A stretch of 51,600 nucleotides of DNA from assembly GCA_017617935.1 (NCBI GenBank), contig JAFZVF010000050.1:1-51600 (forward strand). Reading direction: 5' to 3'. This document shows, piece by piece, positions 25,501 to 33,855 of the stretch (within the stretch, counting starts at the first letter, position 1; every line of letters starts with the position of its first letter). The notes beneath the pieces were generated by a model. It had not been told where the DNA came from and did not search any database. It saw only the letters and a list, made by a program, of their open reading frames with translations. The stretch comes from Clostridiales bacterium. GTDB taxonomy: Bacteria; Bacillota; Clostridia; Saccharofermentanales; Saccharofermentanaceae. The translations under genes and the position numbers were made by a program.

Positions 25501-27605
25501 GCGACCGGCTCGTCATCGGCTTTTATCGTGATAAGGCCGGTCGAATCAGCCTTTTGCGGATCGACGGTATACTTAGTCTCGTTGACCTTGTATCCGCGTC
25601 CGGCAGAGATCTCGCTGACGGAGTAGATCTGAGACAGATCCTTGATCTCATAAGTATCGGTCTTTCCATCTTGATCCATAACAAACTCATGAAGGAGAGT
25701 TCCCTTTGAATCGTAAAGCCCGTACTTGGTATCTTTGAGAGAGTAACAATCATTGGTTTCCGTTAAGCCGGGCTTTGACGAAGTCTTCAAGACCGTAACC
25801 TTCCTGGGGCCGTCAAAGGTATCGTAAGTAAACACCGCAACGTGCGTGTATTTCTTGCTTCCCGAGCCGTGATCGGTCTTTGTGTAAACCACGCCCGTCG
25901 TATAGCTTCCTCCCGGAGCCTCGTAGACGTTGGTTCCCGTACCCGTGTAGATGGCCGCATGAGTCCACTTGAAATCAGAGCCGCTCTGTCCGCCAAAGAG
26001 TATGATGCTGCCCTTCTTTGCTCCGAGTTGTTTCAAAGCGGCCTTGAGGCCTCCTGCTTTGTCTATGTTTATACCGCCCGGATGACCCATCGCGTGAGGC
26101 GATTTTTCCGACCACGTCGTACAGCCGTCAACAAGGCGGTACTTGGATTTCGAAAGGCTTATTCCATTGTAAGTAACGTTTCCGTTGGATCTTTTTAAGC
26201 CCGGGATCTTGCCGTTTGAAACCTTAAGTCCTGAGATCAGCTTCAATGCCTGCGCATAAGCAAGGTTGACGTATCTCATGCAGTCGGCCTGACCGTTTCC
26301 AGTGCCGTATTCAGCGCCTTTCATCGCCTTGCACGCAGCGATAACCGCGGATGCGAAATCATCGGATTTTACATAACCCGCAGCGACCAGATCCGCCTTT
26401 TTCGGCCAGGTCATCTTCGATTTGTTTATCTCAAATTCAGGTTCTTCAGTTGTCTGCGAATCACCAGTCGTTTCAGAAGTTTCTGTTGTTTCCGTTGTTT
26501 CCTTAATCTCGGTAGATACAGCAGATTCCGTTGCTTCAGTTGTTTCGCCAAAATCAGTTTCTTCCGTGGTTTCAGTCGTCTCCGTCTCTGTTGGCTCAGT
26601 CGTTTCCGTTTCCTCTGTCTCTTCATCCTTTTTCATCTTGTACTTTGTCTCGCATTCGGAAGCTTTACCGGCGATCATGAGGCCTGCAAGCTTTGCCGCC
26701 GCTTCAGAAGTCGAACCTGCCGGAATGTAGTAATCAACGCACTTTCCGTAATTGGACTGCGAGATCTTGCATCCATCTGAATCAATAGCTCCAACGGTTA
26801 TGACTCCCTTGATCCCAGCGGGAATGTAATCAGACGCGTCCGCGTTGTTGTTCCCCGCGGATGCGATGACTTTTATACCGCCTTTTACAGCTTCCTTTAC
26901 GAGTGAGACGAAGCCGTCGTAATCGTCATTGTTCTTAAGCGAAATGGCCATGAGAATATAGTCAGCCTTATGGTCGATAGCGTATCTTACGCCCGCATAA
27001 ACGTCAGAAAGCCTTCCCTTGCCGTTGTCACCTATCGCTTTAACCGAGATGACGTATGCATCATTCGTCTGCCGCAGGATGAGCTTTGACATGGACGTTC
27101 CGTGTCCGTTCTTGTCAGAACCGTCATCTCCCAATAGGGACACCTTCTCGTTTGCAATGTTTGAACCCGTGTCTATTATGCAGATCCTGGTCTTCGCGTT
27201 CGGATTTACCTTAACCCGCTTGCCATTGGCATTGAGGTCTATCGCGCAGATTCCCACGCTGCCGTCCACGGCGTAATCGACGTTCTTTTTTTCGAGTTCC
27301 TTGAGTGCCGCGTCGTAGTCCTTTTTGCTCTTAAAGGACAATACGTAGGAACCGCCGTAATCAACGCCTTCCGCGCCTGACAATTCGGGCATTCCCTTCT
27401 TGGAATTCGCGGCTATCCTGTAATTCTTTGAAAGCTTTGAAACGCCTTTTACGAAATCCTTTCCGGTCTGTGCCGAAGTTATCTTTTCCTTCGGCTTAAT
27501 CTCTTCAGCCGTATCGGCATTTACCGGAACGAATGAAAAAGCCTGGCACAAGACAAGGACCAGGCTCAATAACAGACGAGGCAGTTTTTTGTTACTCCTT
27601 CCCAT
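22440..27605 (-). CDS. Giant multidomain surface protein: subtilisin, NlpC/P60, SpaA and VaFE domains with sorting signal
   Basis: A 1721-residue secreted protein. A signal peptide (about 1-31) is followed by an S8 subtilisin-like domain (about 135-310) with the triad Asp145 (IIDTG), His168 (GHGTS) and Ser300 (GSTSEAAA). Next come a Thr/Glu-rich linker (328-390) and an NlpC/P60-like cysteine peptidase domain (about 400-595) with Cys442 and His549. About four SpaA/Cna-B-like beta domains span 600-1130 and four VaFE/TQ ester-bond-type repeats span 1140-1645, each ending in an H-D-x-N-x-x-Q(Q/T) pattern. The end is IPKTG (1648-1652) plus a membrane segment (1656-1677), a sortase signal. A 44-residue basic tail then runs entirely antisense to the aminotransferase gene, much longer than usual. 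It follows the DUF5688 gene by 15 bases. A cell-wall-anchored adhesin with its own proteases is likely. Confidence 0.85.
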   Translation of the reverse strand: MGRSNKKLPRLLLSLVLVLCQAFSFVPVNADTAEEIKPKEKITSAQTGKDFVKGVSKLSKNYRIAANSKKGMPELSGAEGVDYGGSYVLSFKSKKDYDAALKELEKKNVDYAVDGSVGICAIDLNANGKRVKVNPNAKTRICIIDTGSNIANEKVSLLGDDGSDKNGHGTSMSKLILRQTNDAYVISVKAIGDNGKGRLSDVYAGVRYAIDHKADYILMAISLKNNDDYDGFVSLVKEAVKGGIKVIASAGNNNADASDYIPAGIKGVITVGAIDSDGCKISQSNYGKCVDYYIPAGSTSEAAAKLAGLMIAGKASECETKYKMKKDEETEETETTEPTETETTETTEETDFGETTEATESAVSTEIKETTETTETSETTGDSQTTEEPEFEINKSKMTWPKKADLVAAGYVKSDDFASAVIAACKAMKGAEYGTGNGQADCMRYVNLAYAQALKLISGLKVSNGKIPGLKRSNGNVTYNGISLSKSKYRLVDGCTTWSEKSPHAMGHPGGINIDKAGGLKAALKQLGAKKGSIILFGGQSGSDFKWTHAAIYTGTGTNVYEAPGGSYTTGVVYTKTDHGSGSKKYTHVAVFTYDTFDGPRKVTVLKTSSKPGLTETNDCYSLKDTKYGLYDSKGTLLHEFVMDQDGKTDTYEIKDLSQIYSVSEISAGRGYKVNETKYTVDPQKADSTGLITIKADDEPVASEGKLVVEKKDPEGWDKVTGAKMSDAVFRVDYYDSVGIDGYKDLFDANGKIKDAKASVSIGSSSTAQGAATFEISAKTLSDADSAGYFSKLKGLSALPLGTYVITETNAPSGYKLADPSKPLIMKIRQEGNAAVCYYSADPETYQVLEDKIVLKEKPEKGKASFRKKIAVNKENNVDMSLCSMDGTEYSIYHKGSGNLALTIVFGKDGKYKEVRHPDGVNAQAVGSNGVLELPSGDYLAKEIHSGSGLYLDPAEKVFTITEGETAEFEFSDEPVFTRFDWLIKKVRSTSLSAEVISMIPVEGAEFTLSYYPGFYENESYKNETPSKKWVFKTDKDGKVFYDESHYVSGDKLFTDSNDEYVVPQGTYVITETKAPAGMEVSAEEKKIVVRFAKDVVKGSDEDPALSVASASSTIDNTAAGFKDGKIEYYNDYASSISTKAVSTSTGSKELAAVKDAGITDVLTYKNLLPGYQYKVKAWIVKSNGKNVVEPFDTVLKIDSDGDRSGTLSIPFTVDASGLKGETLTVMEEVYIIDGSGKELLFAKHADINNREQQVVVPDIKTELIDEKIDGFTDADNLKLVSYGKDVTLTDYVSYKNLIVGKTYKLTGTLMQKETGKQLANSKGKAYTASTEFTCEKTDGIVKVVFEHVDTTIFKGSVVAGETLSSGGVNLLVHSDLNDKKQTLTAPEIKTSARDGQNGTKTLTYSETCNITDVVSYKNLVPGKKYKITGTLMNKATGKDYVDKDGKKYTASVEFTAEKSEGTIEVVFKNVKISYEYTAIVVFERLRELRNGVEIAVHEDINDNEQTVYRPYASTVASSASGTKTITNLTGKTNISDKVMYKGFTPGNVYRATATLYKTNGTQIMNDGKPVTNSVTFTPKESNGTIKVPLTFKTESLSAGEAVVIFENVYDVATDEEISKGVQLKDIEIVRHNDLKNKDQTLKVEPYIPKTGGETSPVMVIGLLILCSAAGPLALALRVKRGAKCRAPQRSRRKPDGNSLSSFLKRRRQVCNSRAWRNWSP
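22633..22659 (+). terminator. Terminator of the aminotransferase gene inside the convergent sorting-signal codons
   Basis: On the plus strand ACAGGAG (22633-22639) pairs with CTCCTGT (22649-22655) and is followed by five T residues. The same bases on the minus strand encode KTGGETSPV of the surface protein's cell-wall sorting signal. The hairpin is 57 bases past the aminotransferase stop. Confidence 0.7.
26453..26622 (-). repeat. Thr/Glu-rich low-complexity tract in the surface-protein gene
   Basis: Codons for residues about 328-385 of the surface protein repeat the pattern TETTE many times, built from GAA/GAC and AC-rich triplets. It is a flexible, probably glycosylatable linker between the subtilisin and NlpC/P60 domains, and could vary in length between strains. 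Confidence 0.8.
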
Positions 27606-27620
27606 AAGATTTCCTCCGCT

Positions 27621-28583
27621 TTAAGAAGCATCTTCTTCAACAGATGCGAGTGAGATCCTTTTATCGTTCAGCGAATACATGTAAACGCTGTCCGACAACC
27701 TTTCTGAAGGTCTGACGCTTTCGTTGTTGGTCGTCCTGACGATGTTTGCGAGCTTGTTCTGCTTGAAATAAGTGTCCGCAGAAAGGACTATGAGGTCATG
27801 GACAGATGAAGGCAGGATGTAGCAGTCGGTTCCAATTTTCTCAGCGACTTCACCAATCACGTCGACATAGAGAAGCGCGTTAGCTCCAAAGAAGTCATGA
27901 CGGTTGGTGACCACGTATACGCGGTCCTTCTCAGGCGTTTTCGTATAGCCGGGAAAGGCTTCCTTTATCTCCGTCTCATCAGCGCCCCACTTCCTCATAA
28001 GCCGCCTCATCAGAACCTCTATCCGTTCCGACTTGAACGGGAAAAGCTTTTTTGTGTTCGTATAAGCCAGATCGTAAAGCTCTTCTTCAGTAAGGCTTTC
28101 CGCCTCGGCAATGTCGTTGGTGATCAGGAATCCGGAAACGCCTGACTTTCCTATCCCGGTTATTGCCCTGTAAACTACTGAAAGGTCCTCGAAATTCCTA
28201 TGAGGGCACTTCGATACCATCGCCTCGTTTTCGGCGGTATTCACTATCTGAAAAACGATCTTCTCCTTAACCTTCGTAAAGTCCATAGACAGGATGTTCT
28301 TAGGAATATACTTGATCGATTCTTCCAGATAGACCGCCTGATCCGCCATCGTCTGCTCAAACGAGCCAGACTCTTCATACTGGGCGTAAAGCCTCTCCAT
28401 ATAGAAGGTCGGCGCGATGAAGGATTTTCCCTGAACCTTCGGTTTGATCGCTATGCCCGTCAGCACCTCGTTCAGCTTGGGTACCTGATGAAGCTCAAGC
28501 TGGCAGTCCGAGTACCTTTCGGGCAGATAATCGATCAGCTCGTTCATCACGCGCTCCTGAAACTCTTCGTAACTCAACAACAT
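27621..28583 (-). CDS. DUF5688 family protein
   Basis: A 320-residue soluble protein matching the DUF5688 family of Clostridia: LSYEEFQERVMNEL at the start, a middle segment FQIVNTAENE, and the late DFFGANALLY...ILPSSVHDLIVL. No catalytic motif, signal peptide or membrane segment was recognised, and the function is unknown. The ATG at 28583 is chosen because AGGAGG lies 9 bases upstream; a longer frame from 28625 would translate that site as RR. It is the first gene of a two-gene unit with the giant surface protein. DUF5688 genes are common in gut Firmicutes, so the link to the adhesin may be incidental. Confidence 0.85.
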   Translation of the reverse strand: MLLSYEEFQERVMNELIDYLPERYSDCQLELHQVPKLNEVLTGIAIKPKVQGKSFIAPTFYMERLYAQYEESGSFEQTMADQAVYLEESIKYIPKNILSMDFTKVKEKIVFQIVNTAENEAMVSKCPHRNFEDLSVVYRAITGIGKSGVSGFLITNDIAEAESLTEEELYDLAYTNTKKLFPFKSERIEVLMRRLMRKWGADETEIKEAFPGYTKTPEKDRVYVVTNRHDFFGANALLYVDVIGEVAEKIGTDCYILPSSVHDLIVLSADTYFKQNKLANIVRTTNNESVRPSERLSDSVYMYSLNDKRISLASVEEDAS

Positions 28584-28614
28584 AAATAGCGTCCTCCTGA
28601 CATTTTTTTGCATG

Positions 28615-28644
28615 AAAAAACGCACTTCCCAAATGGAAGTGCGT
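28615..28644 (-). terminator. Intrinsic terminator in the leader of the DUF5688-surface-protein operon
   Basis: A perfect 10-bp stem (ACGCACTTCC with GGAAGTGCGT) and 5-base loop, followed on the minus strand by six T residues. It lies between the upstream operon's last gene and the DUF5688 start, and also downstream of the best promoter for DUF5688, so it may act as an attenuator. Confidence 0.92.
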
Positions 28645-28663
28645 TCATTCGTTTCGCATTATC

Positions 28664-28692
28664 AGTATATGAAGTCAGGCAGTCTCATTCAA
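28664..28692 (-). promoter_or_regulatory. Promoter upstream of the DUF5688 gene
   Basis: On the minus strand TTGAAT (28692-28687) and TATACT (28669-28664) are exactly 17 bp apart. The predicted start near 28657 is only about 13 bases before the terminator hairpin. A second, AT-rich 7-bp hairpin (AAAAAGT/ACTTTTT, about 28698-28714) sits just upstream, right after the thiamine pyrophosphokinase stop. Confidence 0.7.
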
Positions 28693-28712
28693 TACGAAAA
28701 AGTCCCACTTTT

Positions 28713-29366
28713 TTACGTTTTGGAGCTACTTACCATAACGGCCATCAAGCCTTCCCTGATCGACACTTTGATCTTGGAAACGCCTGAATTTGGCTTGTTT
28801 GAAAAGGTCAGTGTCTTTCCGCAAGAGATTACCGCGTCGTTCAGCGGATAGTAAAGTCCTTCCGTCGTAACGCCGGTCACATTCCCGTCAAACGAAAGCG
28901 GGACAAGCGATACGGCCGAATCGTCACCGTATCTGTCCAAAGTGAGACTGGTCTCATCGCTTCCGGAAAGAAAACGGACCTCGGTAACGCCGTCATCAAG
29001 TCTTATGTTCCTTCCGTTCCTGTGAAGCGCAGCGGCAAGCTGTATGTTGGCCGTTACATGATCAATCCTTCCGCTAAGGGGACAAACCACGGTCAGATCT
29101 TCACCTTCAGGGACAAACGAGATGGCCAGCTCGGTATCGGTCATGTCCTTTTCAACGGGAAAGGTCTTAACGGGAATTTCGGATGAATTGAGACGCTCAA
29201 GCCCCGACGGACTTATCGAATCCATGTCACCTACTGCAAGAGAAGGCGTAAAGCCATGTTCAAAACAGAAATCGATTCCCTTGTCGGCAGCAATTATCGC
29301 GCCATCCTTGATGACCTCAGCTGCCTTTGAAGTAAGCGGACCGCCCGTTACGACATAGTAACGCAT
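28713..29366 (-). CDS. Thiamine pyrophosphokinase
   Basis: The enzyme transfers pyrophosphate from ATP to thiamine, making thiamine diphosphate. The 217-residue protein has VTGGP at the N-terminus, IIAADKGIDF (usually ADGGa), SLAVGDMDSIS with the metal-binding aspartates and DMTDTELAISF, then a small C-terminal thiamine-binding beta domain. The Gly to Lys change in ADKG is a known variation of the motif. It overlaps rpe by 19 bases and ends the housekeeping operon, as in many Firmicutes (rsgA-rpe-thiN). Confidence 0.93.
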   Translation of the reverse strand: MRYYVVTGGPLTSKAAEVIKDGAIIAADKGIDFCFEHGFTPSLAVGDMDSISPSGLERLNSSEIPVKTFPVEKDMTDTELAISFVPEGEDLTVVCPLSGRIDHVTANIQLAAALHRNGRNIRLDDGVTEVRFLSGSDETSLTLDRYGDDSAVSLVPLSFDGNVTGVTTEGLYYPLNDAVISCGKTLTFSNKPNSGVSKIKVSIREGLMAVMVSSSKT

Positions 29367-30010
29367 GCCCTGAGATCCTCAACGGCCTGTCCGGGATCTT
29401 CGTTTCCGAATACCGCGGTGCCTGCAACAAAATACCTTGCACCGGAATCGTACGCTTCCTTGATCGTCTTCTTGTTGATGCCGCCGTCAACGGAAAGGAA
29501 CGTCTTGCAACCCTTTTCATCGATGGCCTTTCTGACCGCCTTTATTCGGGCGTCGGAAACGTCGAGATAACTGCTTCCGCCAAAGCCCGGTACAACGGTC
29601 ATTACGAGGATGAGGTCAACCTTGTCGACAAACGGAATGACCTTCTCGATGGGCGTGTCAGGATGAATTGAAATGCCTACCTTGAGGCCTTTTGACCTGA
29701 TGAGGGTTATGAGCCTGTCGGGATCATTCGTGCATTCGATATGGAAAGTGATCATGTCTGCGCCTGCGTCCGCAAAAGGCTTTACGAACTTTTCCGGATT
29801 GGTGAGCATGAGGTGAACGTCAAAGAACATGTCGGTGTATTTTCTAATCGATTCAACAACGGGAACGCCAATTGAGAGGTTGTCTACGAAATGTCCGTCC
29901 ATGACGTCAAGATGAAGGTAATTGGTCTTTCCTTCAACAGCCTTGATATCACGCATGAGATATCCGAAATCAGCCGCAAGCAGCGACGGCGCTATCTCAA
30001 AATCACTCAT
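29348..30010 (-). CDS. rpe: Ribulose-phosphate 3-epimerase
   Basis: Interconverts ribulose 5-phosphate and xylulose 5-phosphate in the pentose phosphate pathway. The 220-residue TIM barrel shows IAPSLLAADFG, HLDVMDGHFV (metal-binding His and Asp), VMTVVPGFGGSSY and LSVDGGINKKT. Length and motifs are standard. It overlaps rsgA by four bases. Confidence 0.97.
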   Translation of the reverse strand: MSDFEIAPSLLAADFGYLMRDIKAVEGKTNYLHLDVMDGHFVDNLSIGVPVVESIRKYTDMFFDVHLMLTNPEKFVKPFADAGADMITFHIECTNDPDRLITLIRSKGLKVGISIHPDTPIEKVIPFVDKVDLILVMTVVPGFGGSSYLDVSDARIKAVRKAIDEKGCKTFLSVDGGINKKTIKEAYDSGARYFVAGTAVFGNEDPGQAVEDLRACVTMS

Positions 30011-30933
30011 TTCCTCTTCCTCCGTTTATAGTTATTCCTGTTATCGTAGAGTTCCTTATAGAACTCTCTGTATCTTTGCATCCTGCCCTCGTCTATCATA
30101 CACTTTTGAAACGCTTCGTCCACAGCGCATCCGTCTTCACCGACGTGACCGCAGTCATCATATCTGCAATCAGAAGCATGTTTCATTATCTCAGGATAGC
30201 CTTTGCAGACGTCCTTATGAGATATACCGAGTTCGAAGAGAGACAGCGAGGTAAATCCCGGAGTGTCGGTTATGAAGCCGTCTCCGAAATCATGAAGCTC
30301 GCAGTGCCTGGTCGTATGCCTTCCCCTTTTGAGCTTAACGCTTATCTCGTTGGTCTCCATCGCGCGGGTTCCCAAAATGCGGTTGCACAAGGAACTCTTT
30401 CCAACGCCCGAAGGCCCAGCGAAAGCGGCAATTCCGCTTCCCGTAAGCGCCATCAGAGTCTCCTTGAAAACGGGGTTTTCGGGAGACGATATCATTACGT
30501 CAAAACCCGCGGCCTTGTATATTCCAGACAGGGTTTCCGCCTCAGCCTGGCCAAGATCGCTCTTGGTAAAGATGATGACCGGCTTGATCCCCAAAACGCC
30601 TGAAATGATGAGCATCTTGTCCAGGAGCTTGAGATCGGGCACCGGCTCTATTACCGAAAAGGTCAAAAGCAGATAATCCACATTGGCGAGAGGCGGACGC
30701 ATAAGGCTGTTCCTCCGCTCTCCAAAGGCGCTTATGACGTAAGGAACGTCAACGTCACCCGACTCTTCGATGTAAACCGTGTCGCCTGCCTGCGGAACAA
30801 AGTCCTTCTGCCTGAAGATGCCCCTTACAGAGCAGTAGACCTTTTTGACGCCCGAATCATCACTGATCCGGACCGTATATAATCCGCCAACGCCTTTGGT
30901 TATTATCCCCTCAATCCTGCCGTCTTGATTCAT
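30007..30933 (-). CDS. rsgA: Ribosome biogenesis GTPase RsgA
   Basis: A circularly permuted GTPase that helps mature the 30S subunit. The 308-residue protein has an N-terminal OB fold, TKSD (G4) before the P-loop [10 protein letters not shown] (G1), DTPG (G3), and a C-terminal zinc-binding region [16 protein letters not shown]. This order is diagnostic. It lies 15 bases after prkC, a conserved Firmicutes arrangement. Confidence 0.97.
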   Translation of the reverse strand: MNQDGRIEGIITKGVGGLYTVRISDDSGVKKVYCSVRGIFRQKDFVPQAGDTVYIEESGDVDVPYVISAFGERRNSLMRPPLANVDYLLLTFSVIEPVPDLKLLDKMLIISGVLGIKPVIIFTKSDLGQAEAETLSGIYKAAGFDVMISSPENPVFKETLMALTGSGIAAFAGPSGVGKSSLCNRILGTRAMETNEISVKLKRGRHTTRHCELHDFGDGFITDTPGFTSLSLFELGISHKDVCKGYPEIMKHASDCRYDDCGHVGEDGCAVDEAFQKCMIDEGRMQRYREFYKELYDNRNNYKRRKRK

Positions 30934-30948
30934 GCTTAAGATCGGCCG

Positions 30949-33096
30949 TCAGGGATTTGGAGCTTCAGGATTGTCAGGGCCTGCAGGTCCAGGACCGGGA
31001 TCCGGCGTAGGCTCAGGAACAGGCGTAGGCGTGGGCTCCGGTATCGGAGTGGGAGTCGGCTCCGGAGTTGGAGTCGGAGTAGGCTCCGGCGTGGGAGTTG
31101 CCGTCGGAACGGGCGTAGGAGTAGGCGCATACTTGAATACCGCCGTAAAGGATACGCTCTGGTTGCCGACCACGAAGGTATAAGTGCTGGTTTCAGACAC
31201 TATGTTGTCATCAGCATCAACCCATGAATCGAAAACGAAACCGGTTGCCGGAGTTGCGGTGAGCGTGACCTGAGTGCCCTCACTGTAAGAACCGCCGCCC
31301 GTTACCGTGCCGCTTCCCCTTGCATAGATCGTTACGACGATCTGCGGAGGCGTAGGAGTGGGCGTGCCGCCGTTCTTATAGTCTTCTTTGGTGCCGATGT
31401 AAAGCTTGACCGAAGACTGTCTTGCAACGGACGTGCCCGGAACGGGATCCGTAAGAAGTACGATCTGCTCCGTTTCCTTAAGCTTAAGAACCTCTGCGGA
31501 ACCTTCAAAGGAATAAGTGAGGTTGTTCTTTTCAAGAGCTTCCTTTGCTTCCTTGACGTTCTTACCGACGACGTCGGGAACGATGCTGCTCGAAGGCTCG
31601 GTCGCGTAGATGACGACTACGGTGGACTTCCTGGGAACCGTGGTGCCAGCGCCGGGTTCGGTCGCAATGACCATTCCGGGCGCGACGGTCTCGGAAGGTT
31701 CACCCTTTAGCGCTACCTCAAGATCAAGCGCCGTAAGCGCGACGTAAACGTCCTTGTAGTCAACGCCAGAATAATCCGCGAGAGTGATCGTGTCGTCAAG
31801 CGAAGAAACCGTGAGGACGAGTTTGCTCAGAGTGCTTCCGGAAGTGATGACGACGCCTTCTTGAATGCTCTGTGCAATGACGAGTCCGGGCTGCTTGTCT
31901 TCAACCTTCTGATACTCGACTGCGTAATTGATCCTGTTCGTTTCAAGTTCCTTTATCGCATCTTCGGCCTTCATTCCGACATAGTTCTTGACCGTATAAT
32001 CAAGGTTCTGCTCAATGTTGGTCGCCTTGTGGACGGACTTGACCACAAGGACTCCGAGGCCTATCAGAACGGCCGCGATAACGGTGATGATGAGCACGAG
32101 AAGGATGTTGTCGCGGTATCTTGAAAGCCTGATGGCCTCTGCGCTCTTCTCGATCTCTGAGATCTTGTCGTATTCGGGGTTCTGTCTGAACGAGATGTTG
32201 GGCTCCGTAACTGCGGAATGCTCGCTCGTCTCGTCAATGACGCCGTAAACGCCGTTAGGATCGACCAGGAGCGCGTCAAGCTCCGTTACGAGCTGTCTCA
32301 TCGACTGATATCTTTTTTCAGGCGACTTCTGCATGCACTTGTTGATGATCGCATCAAGACCCATCGGGATGCCCTGCATCATGGAAGACGCGATCGGAGG
32401 AGTCTCCTGGAGGTGCTTTACTGCAATTGAAACGTTGGATTCGCCGTCAAAAGGAACGCGGCCCGTTACCATCTCGAAAAGCGTGACGCCGATGGAATAT
32501 ATGTCGGACTGGGGTCCTACCTTGCTTCCCCTCGCCTGTTCGGGCGAAAAATAGTGTACTGAACCGATGACGCCGCCGGTCATGGTGATGGTCGTGGAAG
32601 AAGCGGCTCTGGCAATGCCGAAGTCCGTGATCTTGGAGACCTTGTCTCTTGAGATCAGGATGTTCTGGGGCTTGATGTCCCTGTGAACGATGCCCTTCTG
32701 ATGCGCGTAATCAAGCGCAAGGCTGATCTGGATAACGATCGGGACCGCATTTCTCCAGTCAAGGTGTCCGTTCTGATTGATGAGGTCCTTGACCGTGATG
32801 CCTTCCACGTATTCCTCAACGATGTAGCGGAACTGTCCTTCGTGACCTACGCCGAAGACCTTTACGATGTTCGAATGGTTCAGTGAAGCAACAGCCTTTG
32901 CTTCAGAGTCGAAACGGCGGATGAATTCCTCGTCGGATGAATATTCCGGTTTCAAGATCTTAATCGCGACGTTAAGACCGGTGTTCATGTCTATTCCAAG
33001 ATAAACGTTGGCCATGCCGCCGCTGCCGATAAGCTTTACGATACGATATTTGTTAGCAAATATCATGCCCTCAGGGCCGTGTGACTGGTTTGCCAT
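30949..33096 (-). CDS. prkC: PASTA-domain Ser/Thr kinase with extra InlB-like and Pro/Thr-rich tail
   Basis: A membrane Ser/Thr kinase that senses peptidoglycan fragments and controls wall growth and dormancy in Firmicutes. Kinase domain at about 17-275: glycine loop GSGGMANVY, Lys46, HRDIKPQN with catalytic Asp140, DFGIA, and activation loop up to SPEQARG. Transmembrane segment at about 331-353. Three PASTA domains follow (about 365-575). Unusually, the outer part continues with a Flg_new/InlB-B-repeat-like beta domain (about 586-656) and a 59-residue tail of PTPEPTPTP repeats. Ordinary PrkC proteins end after the last PASTA domain. The gene starts one base after prpC. Confidence 0.95.
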   Translation of the reverse strand: MANQSHGPEGMIFANKYRIVKLIGSGGMANVYLGIDMNTGLNVAIKILKPEYSSDEEFIRRFDSEAKAVASLNHSNIVKVFGVGHEGQFRYIVEEYVEGITVKDLINQNGHLDWRNAVPIVIQISLALDYAHQKGIVHRDIKPQNILISRDKVSKITDFGIARAASSTTITMTGGVIGSVHYFSPEQARGSKVGPQSDIYSIGVTLFEMVTGRVPFDGESNVSIAVKHLQETPPIASSMMQGIPMGLDAIINKCMQKSPEKRYQSMRQLVTELDALLVDPNGVYGVIDETSEHSAVTEPNISFRQNPEYDKISEIEKSAEAIRLSRYRDNILLVLIITVIAAVLIGLGVLVVKSVHKATNIEQNLDYTVKNYVGMKAEDAIKELETNRINYAVEYQKVEDKQPGLVIAQSIQEGVVITSGSTLSKLVLTVSSLDDTITLADYSGVDYKDVYVALTALDLEVALKGEPSETVAPGMVIATEPGAGTTVPRKSTVVVIYATEPSSSIVPDVVGKNVKEAKEALEKNNLTYSFEGSAEVLKLKETEQIVLLTDPVPGTSVARQSSVKLYIGTKEDYKNGGTPTPTPPQIVVTIYARGSGTVTGGGSYSEGTQVTLTATPATGFVFDSWVDADDNIVSETSTYTFVVGNQSVSFTAVFKYAPTPTPVPTATPTPEPTPTPTPEPTPTPIPEPTPTPVPEPTPDPGPGPAGPDNPEAPNP
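30992..31125 (-). repeat. Pro/Thr/Glu codon repeat at the 3' end of prkC
   Basis: GC-rich near-repeats encode PTPEPTPTP and related units over about 45 residues of the extracellular tail. Such a tract is prone to length change and is likely to be an extended, wall-spanning stalk. Confidence 0.85.
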
Positions 33097-33855
33097 TTAC
33101 TTTACTCCTATATAGTCGTTGGGCGTGCACGTCCCGGCGACTATCGTTATATTGTCGGTACTGCCGCCTTTTAACGCTTTCTCAGCGAGGCATTCGCAGA
33201 CCAATTTCATATCCTTTCTTAAGCCAAGCGCTTCAATAAAATCTTCCCTGCTCACAAACGAATAAAGCCCGTCTGAACAGAGCATAATTATATCACCGTA
33301 ACATAAATTATAACTGTAAAAATCTGGTTTAAGATATACGTTTTCACCAAGAACCTTGACAAGGACGTTTCTTCCGGGATGCACTTTTGCCTCATCCTGC
33401 GTGATCAATCCGGCTCTTACGAGTTCTGCCGCCTTGTTATGGTCGTTTGTAAGCTTTTGTATCTCCCTGTGGTGGCAAAGATAGGCCCTGGTGTCGCCGA
33501 TGTGCGCGATATAGAGCTTTTTGTCGTTCTGGACCGCAACGGTAAGCGTCGTACACATGCCTTTGGATTCTGGATGAGCCGATCCATAGCGGATTATCTC
33601 CTTGTTTGCCTTGTTGAAACCTGCTGAAAGGAACTCCTCCATGTGTTCGCCGTCAAGTAAGGCATCCATGTTCTTTTCGAATTCCGCCATCATCGTCTTG
33701 ACCGCGATCTTACTGGCGATCTCACCGCTTACTTCGCCGCCAAGGCCGTCAGCGACGATCATGCAAAGGCAGCCGTTAAGTACGTTTGATTCACAGCTGT
33801 CTTCGTTCTTCTCCCTGACGGGACCTTTCACACATACTTCCGAATAGATTCTCAT
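33097..33855 (-). CDS. prpC: PP2C-type Ser/Thr phosphatase
   Basis: The cytoplasmic partner that reverses PrkC phosphorylation. The 252-residue PPM-family protein has VREKNEDS (metal-binding Asp), VADGLGGEVSGEIAS, HIGDTRAYL, MLCSDGLYSF and a late GGSTDNITIV. All metal-binding aspartates of the family are present. It overlaps rlmN by four bases and abuts prkC. Confidence 0.96.
   Translation of the reverse strand: MRIYSEVCVKGPVREKNEDSCESNVLNGCLCMIVADGLGGEVSGEIASKIAVKTMMAEFEKNMDALLDGEHMEEFLSAGFNKANKEIIRYGSAHPESKGMCTTLTVAVQNDKKLYIAHIGDTRAYLCHHREIQKLTNDHNKAAELVRAGLITQDEAKVHPGRNVLVKVLGENVYLKPDFYSYNLCYGDIIMLCSDGLYSFVSREDFIEALGLRKDMKLVCECLAEKALKGGSTDNITIVAGTCTPNDYIGVK

Noticed and set aside
26422..26730. 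Plus-strand frame encoding Val/Ser repeats
   Set aside because: It is the complement of the Thr/Glu-rich linker of the surface protein.
30932..31183. Plus-strand frame encoding Gly/Val repeats
   Set aside because: It is the complement of the Pro/Thr codon repeats of prkC.
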